DNA of 64,000 nucleotides from Takakia lepidozioides (lineage: Eukaryota > Streptophyta > Takakiopsida > Takakiales > Takakiaceae). Positions within the stretch are counted from its first letter, which is position 1; each line of letters begins with the position of its first letter. The position numbers and the translations under genes are program-made. Of the stretch, positions 12,722 to 24,615 are shown one piece after another. The stretch lies in NCBI GenBank assembly GCA_030704615.1, contig CM060731.1:38564001-38628000 (forward strand), in the 5' to 3' direction. Below the pieces are notes generated by a model. The model did no database searches and was not told the DNA's origin. It saw only the letters and a program-made list of their open reading frames with translations.

Positions 12722-12870
12722 GTTAAGAGAACTGAATGTAATGGATCTCAATGTGATAGAATTGAAGGGAACTGAGTTTAATGCAACTCAATGTTGCAAC
12801 AACACGGAAGGGATAAACTGAAGGGAACTGAATATATTGGAGCTGCAGGTGATGGGAACGGAATATGGGC
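12722..12870. repeat. Degenerate GGAACTGAA repeat patch
   Basis: Short words related to GAACTGAATGTAATGG and GGAACTGAGTTTAATG recur about every 25-50 bases. They are too diverged for an exact unit. Confidence 0.4.
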
Positions 12871-13261
12871 ACTCACCTTAGGAATGAATGGATAACACTA
12901 GATGGATGAAATTCTATATATAAGACGGAGCCCTCTACCGGAAACGGTTATTTACTTATTATTTACTAGCCAAGGTATTGTCTCCTGTAGGTATTGGTGG
13001 TATAAACTAGGGAAGGTACATTGGACAATAAGAATCAAATCGTGACAATATTGAATGTGGTTTTTTTTGCGAGGCGTCATACTTTTTACTTTGTATAAAT
13101 GGCTGGCCCTTTTTGTTTAGGGAATCATCGATGTAATCACACGCATTGTAGTTGTCTTTTCTTACAATCTTTTGCTTCCTTTGAAAGCCCATCTGTTCTT
13201 CCGCATCCCTAGCCTTTCCTCATCGCCCCTTCCAAAGGAGATGTGATGGTAACACGCAATC

Positions 13262-13425
13262 AGACAACCAGCATGTAGCCCAGTGGTAATGGGCACATAC
13301 CACGTTGGATGTGGTTGTGGGTTCAAACCACCGTCTGGTGTGTCATGAAGGTGTCCACCTTCCTGTTATAAGAGGTAAAAAATAAAAAATAAAAAAGAGT
13401 TGGACTAAAAAAAAACAAAAAACGC
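13262..13425 (+). mobile_element. tRNA-derived SINE, copy 2
   Basis: A box TGTAGCCCAGTGGTAATG, B box GGGTTCAAACCACCG, the shared GTCCACCTTCCT body and an A-rich tail (AAAAATAAAAAATAAAAAAG). Three copies lie within 1.5 kb. The tRNA-like head could be mistaken for a tRNA gene, but no acceptor stem closes. Confidence 0.75.
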
Positions 13426-15137
13426 AATCAACATAAATTGGTGTATCTTCTTGCATAAGAAGCTTCTATGTTTAGAGCAAATGACCTTTCTTTTCTTTTC
13501 TTTTCTTTTCTTTTTTTTAAAGGGGCTTTCTTTCAAGATCCACAATCCTATTTTTAAAGGAACTTCCACCCCACCCCACCCCCTTTTTTCTTTTTTTTCC
13601 CCCCTTCCTGAGGAGACACCACACCAACCCACCTTAACTTATTCCTATATCTCCATATACGGACAATTTTGCACTTTTGAGTTATTCATCCAGTAGTATA
13701 TCCATCCAATATATATATTAGAGACTTTGTCACAAGGAAAAAAAAAGAAAAAATTTACTGTTCTTTAAAAGTAAAATATAATGAGGAATGCGAGAACCGA
13801 GGCACAAATGATTCTATCGCTTGTGTAAAATAACAAACTCTCTTTTTATCGTATTTGTTCTAAGTTATATATATTTTTCCCCTCGGGAATCCCTTCGTGA
13901 TTTTTTGTGGGACATTATTATCCACCTTCACTTGGACTTGGTCTTTATAGTGTGGGATTTAAATGGATGACAGCATCCAACCGGATGGAAACCTGATAGC
14001 ATTAGGCGCCATCACGGATGACATAGAGGATAACAACGTCCTGTCACACTGGGAAATCGTCAAAGCGGGTTAGGTAGAGATGCCGACGACAGCTGGCAAC
14101 CGGTGGCCAACGGGATCGACCGGTTATTGCCGGTACGGAGTCACGCGGGCGGGGCCGGGCGTCGCCATCCGCTACCGACCCGACACTCCTACCTACCGGC
14201 CCCGCTTGTCTGCTGCCGACCCGGCTCCTCGGGTCGCGCCGGGTCCCGCCAGGCCGGCCGGACTTCGCTTTTTCATCGTTGCCTTTGCTTCCTCGGCGGT
14301 AGGGCGAAAAGGAGGAGATGGATGAATGATAAATGCTATCGTTGCAGCTTGTTAGGGTACATGGATTGAAAGTGGATGCATGGATGAATGTACCCGACGT
14401 AGGTACTGCGTCATGATGTGATGATGGGTATGATGAGTGGCAGCTCATGTTGTATGGCCATTCATCACTCCGTTACCCTAGTACCATCATTGCCTAATCT
14501 CCTTAAAAATTAATAAAAATAATAAATCATCAGTCTTACCGTACTAGTAAATTGAGGTAGTAGTGGTCACAAGGTCAAATCTGAATTCGCTCCTCCACAA
14601 AGGAAAGTGTAGTAGGGATGGGATGGCCCCTCTGATTGATTAATGGGATGTTACAGGAGTCCATTGTAGTTGAAGCAGTAGTAATAATAATAATAACTAC
14701 ATACGATCGTGAACAAGTAGAACTCTTGGTCATTTGTATTGCATGTTTCGAATGCGGGTTGATGTATACCTTCAATCCCATCAAGATGAGAAAGTAGTTC
14801 TGATTTTGATGGCGTCAAGATTGTAGGCGTGGTCTTGGCCGGCAATACAAGCATGCGGATCATTCTTGTAAGTGAAGCGTTACAACAGACTCTTGGTTTT
14901 TAAGGTTGCCCTCCACTACAGACCAAGACCAACCAAATTGAAGCATTTTTGGTCCAATTTTTTATCATTAGATGCATATACAATATTAGTATCTTAGCTG
15001 TGTATAACTGAGGCGGCCTTAGGACCAAGACCAAAGAAATAGAAATTGCGGTTGAGATGTACTTCATCTTAAATTGACAGCCTCTTGTCTTCTAGTATGA
15101 GCCCTAAGTCCAAACGAGTGTTGGGCGGATCTATGCC
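13426..15137. other. Non-coding spacer with C/T-rich tract and GC island
   Basis: It contains a TTTTC-rich simple repeat near 13489-13520, a C-rich tract near 13566-13605 and the GC island listed separately. No frame resembles a protein. The 134-residue minus-strand frame at 14448-14044 is an artefact of the GC island. Confidence 0.5.
14085..14290. repeat. GC-rich degenerate island 2
   Basis: A GC-rich patch with repeated CCGACCCG, GGGCCGGG and ACCGG words in both orientations, flanked by AT-rich DNA. It resembles the island at 5.8 kb in word content rather than by collinear alignment. Confidence 0.55.
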
Positions 15138-15450
15138 TTTTTTTCATATATGCCGGCTCTGGATATTAAAAACTTTTGGTTTTAGATATCCGCCAGTTTC
15201 AGGTATTACCAACATGACAAACAGTGGATCCGGTATGCATCCGGTTATCAAGTTTAGGGCTGAGATCCGCCAGTTATTCACGGGTATTGGCCAGATATCT
15301 ACCGGGTATTACACCAGGTATAGGATTTTTTTTTTTGTATTTACATATCCGCCGGTTATGCATCTAACCCAATACTAAAGAATGTCGGTTCCGGGGCCGG
15401 ATACATTGATATCCGGGTTGATATCTTGATGACTCTATATCCACCCAACA
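15138..15450. repeat. Degenerate ATATCCGCCGGTTAT array
   Basis: Words such as GATATCCGCCAG, ATCCGGTATGCATCCGG, ATATCCGCCGGTTATG and GATATCCGGGTTGATATC recur with partial palindromy. The unit is short and degenerate, and no coding sequence is seen. Confidence 0.55.
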
Positions 15451-16528
15451 TTGGTAATTTCTGGAAAAATGACAATTTCAAAATTCTGCCCGCACATTAG
15501 GTGCGTACCTACCTGCTGCAGGGACATGCCAAATTTCAGGGAAGTTGGGTGAAAATCAAGAAAATGCACCGTTGATTGGGGGCCATTTCTGGGCCCTAAC
15601 ACCAAATTTGTAAATTGGTTTGAGTGTGTTTTGAAGATATGTGTGACGGGATTATTTATGAATCTGCTCCCAGTTCACCTTAGTGGGGATCTTCCATCCA
15701 ACGCAAAAAGAACATTGGAATAAGGACAAAATCTCAAGTGCTGACACTTGGTCAAAGTGGACTGGGTCAAATTTTGTTCTTTTGGAAACTCAGCAAATGT
15801 GTGTGTGCTACCTCTACCTTTGTGTTTGCTACATCAACTATCTCTGGCTGTTTGTTGCAGCAACTTGTGACCATGTTGAGCATCCTTATAGACTAGACTT
15901 TCCACCTATTAACCCACCTCAACACACAAAATTGCATTGTGTGAATGGGATTTGAACCCATTGGCTTCCCCCAACTGGCAGCTCACACATGGACATAAGG
16001 GGGAGGATCCCCCCCCCCCTTGTGTGCACCCCTACTTGACAAGGGGAATAACAACTAAACTATATTACCACCTAACCCATTTATTCTACCTCCGAACATG
16101 GAAGCAACTTGGTACTTCCATGACAAATGGCTACAAGATTCTGAAAATTGTTATGGCTTATTCCCAACAGATTGGGTTGCAACATGTGTTATGCCAGCAA
16201 AAGCATGAAGCACAATCTACGAAACATAATGGCTCACAACAATGCCATACAATAGGCGCAATAGGTTGGCGAACATTAAAGGTCGTAAGCTTAGGATGGA
16301 AGAGAACATATATGTTGTTGCAATAGTTACTCTACATCATTCACCAAAATATGCTAAGCACAGAGATAGAACTGCACAACCAGAATGGACATGATTCAAA
16401 CATCTGAACACATGAGCCGCTTGCAGCGTAGGCAAATCTCAGATTGTTACACCAACCCAAAACATTTACCTGCAAATTAGGTAGACCCACATACATTCTC
16501 TATAACACATCCTTCCTTACACTAGAAC
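15451..16528. other. Non-coding spacer; possible 5' part of the LINE
   Basis: A minus-strand B-box-like GGGTTCAAATCCC lies at 15950-15962, but the A-box candidate is too close to support a SINE. A C-rich run near 16010 is low complexity. Frames of up to 129 residues are not recognisable. Some of this may be degraded sequence upstream of the LINE RT C-terminus. Confidence 0.35.
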
Positions 16529-17993
16529 TTGTCAAGCGACTCTTTAGTGTTTAGAAACAAACACAAAGCCACAACACAAAACGACATATGCAATGTGGAG
16601 TTATCTTCTTTTGGAAAAGTGGTTCATTGCACGGTATGGTCTCCTGGATCGAGCATCATTTCTCATATTAAGACCCTTGTCCCTAATTTCTTATGGGGGG
16701 CTACTTCCACTCGAACCAACAAACGTGCGTTGATAAGCTGGAATCAACTTTGTCAGAAAAGAAAACATGATGGCCTCGTTATCAATGATCCAAATACCCA
16801 AGTTCTGGCATTATTGGCAAAATGGGTGCCCCGTGTCTTCATTCACAGTCCTTTGAGCCTCTTGGTCAGTAACCATTTGATGGCTGCGATCCCGTCCACT
16901 TCTTAGAGGCTAGCCTCCTTCCCTCAAGTGGGTGGTTCAAGGGGGGAGATATAATCCCAGCCCAGACTGGGGCTCAGGGGCTTGGCATACTATTTGGCAT
17001 GCTTGGACTACATTGAGACCTTTCCTCTCTCAACTGAGTCCTACCAGATCTTGGACGAGGTTCTAAGACAACCCTTACTTGATAACTACAACAGGGATGT
17101 CGAGGCATTTATCCCTTGCTCTACCCATTGGTCACACTCGGAAGCTACAAGTTGTCTCACTTCACTCATATTTGGGCCAACGGGTCTGTCATTACGCCAC
17201 AACTAGCTTGTGTTGATTTCTCTTCTCACTGAATTGCTAATGGCTAGAATATAGTCACGGGTAGGTGATGAGTAATTCCATTTCTGAATTCCTACAACTC
17301 CCATCCTCTCTTGCCAATTTGGCTTGGTTACCGCCATAATAATTCTTCTAGAGCGTTGTTTGCTACAACAGCTTCGGATACTCACATATGATCTAGTCGT
17401 GGCTTCCTTATCGACTCCTCTGCAATCTTATCTATTCCCTCTGCTACTTCCATCCCTGCTACTACATTTTTTATTTTTTTTTCATATTTGTGTGTTCTCT
17501 ACAATCTTTGGTAGAATCAATTATCCCCCCCCCCCCATAGACATTCATCACTACCTTGGCAATTTTACTTGGACGTTCCTATGGGCTTCTATAATTGAAC
17601 TAATTCAATTTGATCCAGGAGAGTGGATTTGGAGATCCAAGGATCATGCCTCTTTTTTTGTATATACGGTTAAAATGGGTTACTCACTGATTTGGCAGCA
17701 ACACATCATGAATTCAAAATGGTCCTCTAAATGGCCGGCTCACCTCTCGGGCTCGTATAACCAATGGGAACCTATATGGACCGAATTTGGAGGAAGGATA
17801 GGGTTGCCGAGATCTCGGCCTTCCTGTGGAGGCGGATTCTCCTGGTGGCGGCCTCTTTCACTAATGGCCCTATGTTTTGCGTATCATGCAACACGGTCCA
17901 CATAAAAGATCAAACATTGCCTTACTTCCTGTCCTCTAGCAACGCGAATGTGGCATCATGCAACAACCTTCTACTCTTTTTGGCATTCTGTAT
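16529..17993 (+). pseudogene. LINE (non-LTR retrotransposon) remnant: RT C-terminus and zf-RVT region
   Basis: Three stretches in shifted frames match the 3' part of plant LINE ORF2. About 16670-16850 gives NFLWGATSTRTNKRALISW and LLAKWVPRVF, the usual conserved block after the reverse transcriptase. About 17600-17720 gives GEWIWRSKDHASFFVYTVKM. About 17770-17900 gives VAEISAFLWRRILL, the zinc-binding RT-associated domain. Frameshifts and stops separate them, so no product is made. The catalytic RT domain is not visible. The remnant stops abruptly at about 17993, where hairpin-ended repeat copy B begins, which suggests the repeat inserted into the LINE. Confidence 0.75.
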
Positions 17994-18256
17994 TAGGTAA
18001 AGTCCTGCAACGAGGGTTTTACGCGATTGAAGATTCCATAGCCCTGAAGGCATGGGAATCTTGATTTGCCTAAAGCCCGAGTTATAGGACATTAACTCAC
18101 ATAAAAACTGCATTGTAGACCGTGTAAAAAAAAACTACATGCCTATCTGCCCGTAATTTGAGGGCCTGAGCCCATGGGCTCCACGGCGTAAGATGACAAG
18201 CTGGATTTTATGCTATTTAAAGCCCACCAAAACTACACTAGCTAGGTTTTTATGAT
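17994..18256 (-). repeat. Hairpin-ended dispersed repeat, copy B
   Basis: Inverted copy of the 11.5-kb repeat. The terminal hairpin lies at 17995-18097, with inner stem GATTCCAT / ATGGGAATC and more diverged outer arms. The body blocks TTTAAAGCCCACC and AGCTAGGTTTTTAT follow. It sits at the broken end of the LINE remnant. Confidence 0.6.
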
Positions 18257-18897
18257 CTTGTTATGACGCTTGCGATCCTTCTATTAAACTACCACTTTGG
18301 CTCTATCTAGAACTCTTGCCCGGTCAAGGCTATAATCCGTGCTTATGTTCTCTGACATCTTTGGAAAACTCACTGCTGATAAGAATCTTATTAGGTAAGT
18401 GTGATTATGCACAGAATGTTCGTCGCGTGCTTCTTGCAGCTATTTGCATATGTGAAGATCGAAGGCGTGCAGAGCTTCTCAAAGGTTCGACGATTCTGGG
18501 GACACAGAGGCCTTCTATGTACAAGGATTTCGGACGAGCGAGTTTCTTGCAATGACTTCAATATCCCGCCATGCCGACATTTCACTTAGCGCCAAGATGT
18601 CACTTGCAGATAAAGAAGAACCTAAGGTCAACTGACGCCACGGCAGCGTCGTAGCTTTAAGAAAGACAAATCTAAGGCCCACTATCCTTCGATCAGCCTA
18701 AGAGGAAGTGTTGTAGTTTCTAGTTTCCATCTGCAGTCTTCACTGTCTCTCCCATGGCTCTAGCTTTTCATGCATATCGAACCTGCTTAATTCAGACTCT
18801 TCAACTGTTTCCTTCTCCCATAGTTTTCATGATAGGCATGGAGCTGTTTTCTTGGGTTACAGAGCGGTACCTCTTTTGTAAGCCTCCGTGGCTCTGT

Positions 18898-19130
18898 TTT
18901 TAAAAAAAAAAAATTAAAGGAAAAGGGATAATGGCCCTTTTAATCAAATTAATAAATAAAGCAAGAGTCACAATTGGTGGAAAAAATAACCACCATGGGG
19001 CCGTGAAGGCTTATTGTGGGGGAACATCCAAGAGTGTATGGCTGTTTTGTAAGGTTAATTTTGTCCTTGCGCCATCAATAAATTTTATGACTCATTCGGG
19101 TCCCTTAAAAAATATAAAGAATTAAAAAAA
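18898..19130 (-). repeat. Dispersed repeat, family 2 copy
   Basis: It begins (plus-strand view) with an A-rich tract, then GGGATAATGGCCCTTTT, AATAACCACCATGGGG and CCGTGAAGGCTTATTG. It is the inverted counterpart of 6405-6775 and is related to 24050-24290. Confidence 0.55.
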
Positions 19131-21712
19131 GGTTGGTAGATGTTGGTTGGTTCATGTCTTTTGACTGGAAGTATTGCGATGGATGGAAGTTGATTCAATT
19201 GTCTGGTCACCGCACATCCAGCAAGTTGATAATGGTTCTGTAGTACGTGTCCTGCTTAGAATCCAACACGTTCTGAAGGTTATTTGTACTTGTAACGGAG
19301 GGATTACACGCGGAATTGTCGTGTAGGTGGAGAGAGAGAGAGAGCTTTGAATTCGTGCTCGACAGACAAGAGAAGGGAGGCTCATGATTTTGGAAGACAA
19401 GGAGGCGACTGGGCTGCAGTGTGGAGGTTTTGGAGTGTGGACCTCTGACTGTGTCTCCATTTCTCTGGGAAGATGGTATGTTCTATTCTTCGCCTTCCCG
19501 TTTGATAATGGTTGTTCAAAGACTTGTATGGAAAAACCCTAATTTCATGTTTGATTTGCAATATGCACCTCTTCCATGTAACATCTTTGGGAGGATGAGC
19601 CTAATGGTTTGAAGGGTAAGCTTAATCAGATCTCGTCCCAACGCCGGTTGATGGGCTACGGGTGCCTTTCTTCACTGTGGGCGATGGTCTGTTGAAGATC
19701 TGCCGGTTCGTAATGAGGCCATTGTACTGACAATGGTTTTGTGTGGGAGTGGGATTTTGGGCAGTCTGCATTATTTAATTTCCAGTCATTCTTGACGGTG
19801 GTGTTGCTGGTCATCTGCACCTGCACTTACATCAAGATCCACTTCCCTACAATTTTGAGTCAGAAGACGGGGTGAGCATTTTTTTCTTGGCTAGCTTCTT
19901 GGCTGACACAATCAACTTGAACGATCCCATTTTCTGCGCACCCCTTAAAGTTTATAGTGAGATTTACATGGGCGAGATGGTGGATTTGGGTGTCTTCTTA
20001 TTTGACTGTGTATGCTGGTCAGCCTTTAGCAGATCGCTTACACAATATTTGAAGAACCGGAAGCAGACACTGACAAGAAAAGGAAATGTACTCCCACCAA
20101 GTAACTCTTTCCGGTGCTCACTCATGAACTACCAAAAAGGATGGGAGTGGTGTCAGGGTGATAGAGCAGAAAAATAAACTTAAATGAGGACAATCTTGCA
20201 GATCTGATGATCTTCTATTGCTTTGGTTGAAGTGATGCAGTGTTATGCTCTTCTCAATCACACCTTTACAATGTAGGGCTAAGAGGAAGGATGATGCTGG
20301 CTTAAGCTAGCATAAGTGGGTGCCACCTTCACCCATGAAGGCTACTACCCTGATTTTTCTAGTAGTCATTTTACTGGATTCATGGGGAATTTTTTATCCC
20401 ATTCTCCATTCAAATGCCCCAACCAAAGGCTTGCATATGCTGCTCTTTGCAGTCTTGGTCATCTGCCAGTAGCTTCCACATATATGGTGGTTCTACCAAA
20501 AAGCTCCACCTAGGGCTTATGTTGGAGGTTACTTTGTGTGGTCCATCCAGCTGTGAATGGTGGGCATTGCCTCGGCACACTGTCCCAGGAACTGGGTCAT
20601 CTTCTGGAAACTGCCAATTGAACGCATTCTTTGGTGAGTCGATCACACAGTGTAACCTCCTACATAGGCCGGAGGTTGATTACAACACAACTACTGTCTC
20701 TTTGGCCATCTTGCCACCACTAGGTCACCTGTGAGAAGCTCTGGAAATTGAACACCTTCATGGTTGGATGAAGTACACAATGTAAGCTCAATGTTGTATG
20801 TGGATTTCAACACAGGATCAGCATCTTGGTGGCCACATTGCCATGACCACTGTCATCTATTGGAAGCTGTTGAGTGGAACATCCTCCAGTAGGTTACAGT
20901 TGAATCCATGTTCAGCTGGCCCTACAAGATCTTAGGTATATATATATAATGATGATTCCTTCATTCCATTTTGTCCTACCACATTGTGGGATATCTGCAG
21001 CTTAAATTGAGCTCAGGAGGGGTTCCTGTCCCATTCTTGCAGCCGTTTAAGGGCCAGGCTGTACTTAAGCACTGTCAGATTTTACAGTTAACATGTTATA
21101 TGACAGCAAACTAGTTTTCACTATTTTCTTAACCTCGCTAGTTTCTTTGTTCGTTCAAAGCTGCTACTGATTTAGTGTGCGTTTCAGCCAATATCTAAAT
21201 CATCTAAATGTTTTCTTATTCCTACCTGTAAAAGTGCCAGATATTCGCCATCTGGTTCCTGATGTATGAGACTGTCCACTCAAAAACTACTGCCAGGACC
21301 TAAAGCACATTAGTTTTTAAGTCTACATCATGCCAATATTTTGCCAGATGGCCAACAAGTGCATCTGTTTCCCTCTGTGCATCGTTTCTGTTTGTTTCTG
21401 AACCTTCTTTGATCTCTCATATTGTTGAGTTGGAATCCTAGTGTGCTTATTTTTGCTGTGGTGGGTGACTTACAGGTTTCGGGGATTTTTTTGGAAAGCA
21501 GCGCGCGTAGGTAACTCTCTGACTAGCCTGCTCTTTCTAAAGAGTTCGCTTTTGTAAGATTCCTGTTTTGATATATTATCAAAGTTGAGGTCTTCTTTTA
21601 ATAGATTGGGCTTGTCACAGTAGTCTAATGACAGAATGGGCAAGTACCCACGAATGGCAGGATTTCAGAGTTTAGGATTCTCCTCCATCAACACCTAGAA
21701 GGGGCTTAAAGA

Positions 21713-21953
21713 TTATTGTTCTGTCAGACAAGAGAATTGCTCTGTATGTGTGAATGTCTCTCCCAGAGTAATAATGGAAACCTAACAAGGCCATCACATA
21801 GACCCTGAAGTCTACAGAGCAACCAACAAGCATATTGTTGTGTCAGACGAGAGAATTGCTCTGTATGTGTGAATGTCTCTCCCAAAGTAATAATGGAAAC
21901 CTAACAAGGCCATCACATAGACCCTGAAGTCTATGGAGCAACCACAAGCGCAT
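21713..21953. repeat. 119-bp tandem duplication
   Basis: Two adjacent copies (21713-21831 and 21832-21953) share GAGAATTGCTCTGTATGTG through GACCCTGAAGTCTA with only a few substitutions and one single-base indel. The high identity suggests a recent duplication. No coding capacity is seen. Confidence 0.9.
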
Positions 21954-24049
21954 TGAAACTTACTCCTTGGGATTCTGTTCGAACTGTTAGGGGCTCAATA
22001 AATCCATATGTAAGGAATTTGTAAGGTGGACATAAGGGTTATTTGATGGATAATAACTAACCGACTATACCATAAATTTTACTGAACCATTTCTCTGGCA
22101 GTGATTGTCATCCTTTTATTTGTTCCATGTAAATGAAAGTCTGAAGTGGTGATTGTCACGTTTTTTCTCTCTGTACATAAAATCAGTGTTCTGAGCAAAG
22201 ACAGTGTCCATGGCCAAAGCATGATGTAAATAAGAGATCCTTCAGAGCTTGTGGCGATTGAAGCCGAATCAGTTGTTGCTGACACTCTGAAGGATAGTGA
22301 CCAATTGTTCTGTGGAAGTTTAGGTACAAGTCTTCCTCCCTCCTTTTTGGTCTGCACAGGTGAGAAAGGCGAGCCTGGTGCCTCAATCTCCATTATCACC
22401 TTATATCTTACACATTCGCACACTATCCACAAAGATATGTTATTAGATCTGAAGCTGTCCCTTAGACAAATGTAAGATACTACAACATTAGAAGGAATTT
22501 CATGGCCAGTTCCATGGATTTTAGGCGATTTAACCAACGAGTTCTTCCCACTTGTGCAGGTGAACGATTAAGCCCGTGGGTGGCAGGTTGCTGTGTTGTG
22601 ATGGGGTTGACCATTCTTTTCTTCTGAGGTACCTTTGACACATGGTTGATCATTTTGAAAGTGATATTACACTCCAGATGGAAAGTCCACAACACACTCA
22701 GCATGATCAATCTCATTATGTTGATACATTTGACGGAATGCTAGATTCCAGGTTAGTCACAGGCAAGTACAGCCTTGGTGAAAAGAATGAAGTGGAGTCT
22801 GAGATCAACGGCCAAACCCTAATGACACCTGCACCATGGTTTCACTTGCATGCATGTTGAGGTGGAAGGAAGGAAATGCCTGAATTTCTGCTTGTGTCTG
22901 GTTTGAGAGCTGCCCCCAGAGGCAGTCACTTCCAATTGTTATGTGGAATGTTGGAAACCAGCACACTGGAAAAATGAAAATGAAATTCAGAACTGAAGAC
23001 ATTTCTCGATACTGTCTTTAGAAGGCACTCACCTATGATTGCAGACATTGTTACCTTTACTGGCCCACCAATGCTAAAATCTTTCGAGGGCGTATGTGTG
23101 TTCCATGCATGTGCTGAAGCATGGATACGGGGAAGGTTGCAATCTGCAGGGTTGAGCTGCATGTTTTTGGCATCAACTTGTTATTGTCATCAACCTCTAA
23201 GACTTTGTGTTCTCAACTGCATTGCTGAGAAAGCTTTGATTTAATGTCGGAAGAAGACAAATAGTACAACACCTTCAGGACGGCAACAAAAAGAGCTTGT
23301 GCTAGAACTATCTTCTCCTGTCTGATGACCTCTCTGAAGAGAAAAGTTGGACTTCTGCCAAACTTTGTATACTATTTCTTTTCACTGCGCAGGGCTATAA
23401 TCTTTTGCATGCCTAAATTCCAACAGACGTTAAGTTGACAGTACAGAAATCACATTTGCATACAAATATAGCAGATACATGAAGTTAAGGTCATTGCCAC
23501 TTGTCTTCGCAGCTATACCACCAGTAGTAGAAAATTCACAAAGATGGGATCCAAAATAGACTTGACAGTTAAAACATCCATACAAATCTGACCGGTCATA
23601 AAGTTTCTCAACTGAACAGTTAACCCAACGGAACCGTTCAGTTGGGTTTATACCCAAGTGGGGTGGTCCCCTTCATTGTTTGCAAAGTACAGTGACTCTC
23701 TGCAGAATGTGCTATATATGGGTACGGCCACAGAGATTGGACAATGATATGGCACTTTGAGGGAAGAGGTCTACCGCCCTACTTGCAAGATTTTGACATG
23801 GCAAAGTGGCAGTGATACTAGGACCCCCTGGAATTGTTCATTGACAGCTGCCTACAATATTATAATGGTTGAGTTATTGCTTTTTTTTCATAAAAAAAAC
23901 TTATCAATAAAGTGTTTTAAATTCCCTCCAAAAACAGTAAAGTGGTCTAAAATGAAACATATTATTTTATATTGTCCGACAGTCCTAGATGAATGTTGTA
24001 GAAAGGGACAACATTTCAGTTGTCTTGAAATGGTTAGGGGTTATGGGAC

Positions 24050-24290
24050 GTTTTTTTTCTTCTTTTCATTTTTCATTTTTCATTTTCATTTTTTTCTTGA
24101 AAAAGGGAAATACCTGGGACAAATCAGGCCCCTTAATTATGGTGAGAGGAGAAAATAACCTCTTTCGCAGTAACCTCGCCCTGAAGGCTTTTCCCATGGG
24201 AGACCGCCCAAGGGAAGGGCGAGATGAACATACCGCACCCAACAATGTCGCAGTATTCGACCCAAGGATCATGGTATTTTTCTTTTTTAC
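24050..24290 (-). mobile_element. SINE-like family 2 copy with B box
   Basis: On the minus strand a B-box-like GGGTCGAATACTGCG opens the element. The blocks CCCATGGGAAAAGCCTTCAG and AAGGGGCCTGATTTG follow, and it ends in an A-rich tail (the T-rich run 24051-24105 on the plus strand). Confidence 0.5.
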
Positions 24291-24454
24291 CAGATAAATA
24301 AATAAATAAGGGTCCTGTCCCGAATCCTGGCAGAGGCTGTTCCTGAAGGTCGAAAAAAGGGAGAGCATTGGAGCGGCCAATGGGGAGGGAGGGGACGGAC
24401 ATTGGAATGGGTGAAATGTAAGGCCACATGTCGAGGCTGGCATAGAAGTAGGAG

Positions 24455-24605
24455 GTGTATTTATTTATTTTTTGAGGGAATCGTCCGGGAGCAACCAACC
24501 CACTCACAAAATCAGGCCCCTTGCAGAGAGAGGAGAAATAATCAAGGCAAGTCGGAGCCTACACCAGTCAGCGGGATTTGAGCCCAATATCACCCAGGCG
24601 CAGTT
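24455..24605 (-). mobile_element. SINE-like family 2, second copy
   Basis: On the minus strand, B-box-like GGGCTCAAATCCCGC leads into ATTATTTCTCCTCTC and AAGGGGCCTGATTTTG, collinear with the 24.1-kb copy, and ends in an AAATA-rich tail. Confidence 0.5.
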
Positions 24606-24615
24606 TTGTTTTTTT

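Larger units (their letters stand above)
18257..24049. other. Long spacer, no recognised gene
   Basis: About 5.8 kb in which I could not identify a conserved protein. Open frames reach 152 residues (22537-22079, minus) but lack recognisable motifs. It contains one family-2 repeat copy, a short (GA)n tract near 19332-19343, a TA-rich tract near 20938-20950 and the 119-bp tandem duplication. Sequence texture at 19.4-23.3 kb resembles transcribed non-coding or UTR sequence, but I cannot support a gene. Confidence 0.35.

Noticed and set aside
13275-13340. Candidate tRNA gene
   Set aside because: A and B boxes are present but no acceptor stem or anticodon arm closes, and the body and A-rich tail match a SINE.
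14044-14448. 134-codon minus-strand frame
   Set aside because: Composition follows the GC-rich repeat island; no motif.
15945-15985. Minus-strand tRNA-like B box
   Set aside because: The only A-box candidate is about 12 bases away, too close for a pol III promoter.
22079-22537. 152-codon minus-strand frame
   Set aside because: No motif, overlaps other open frames, and codon content looks random.
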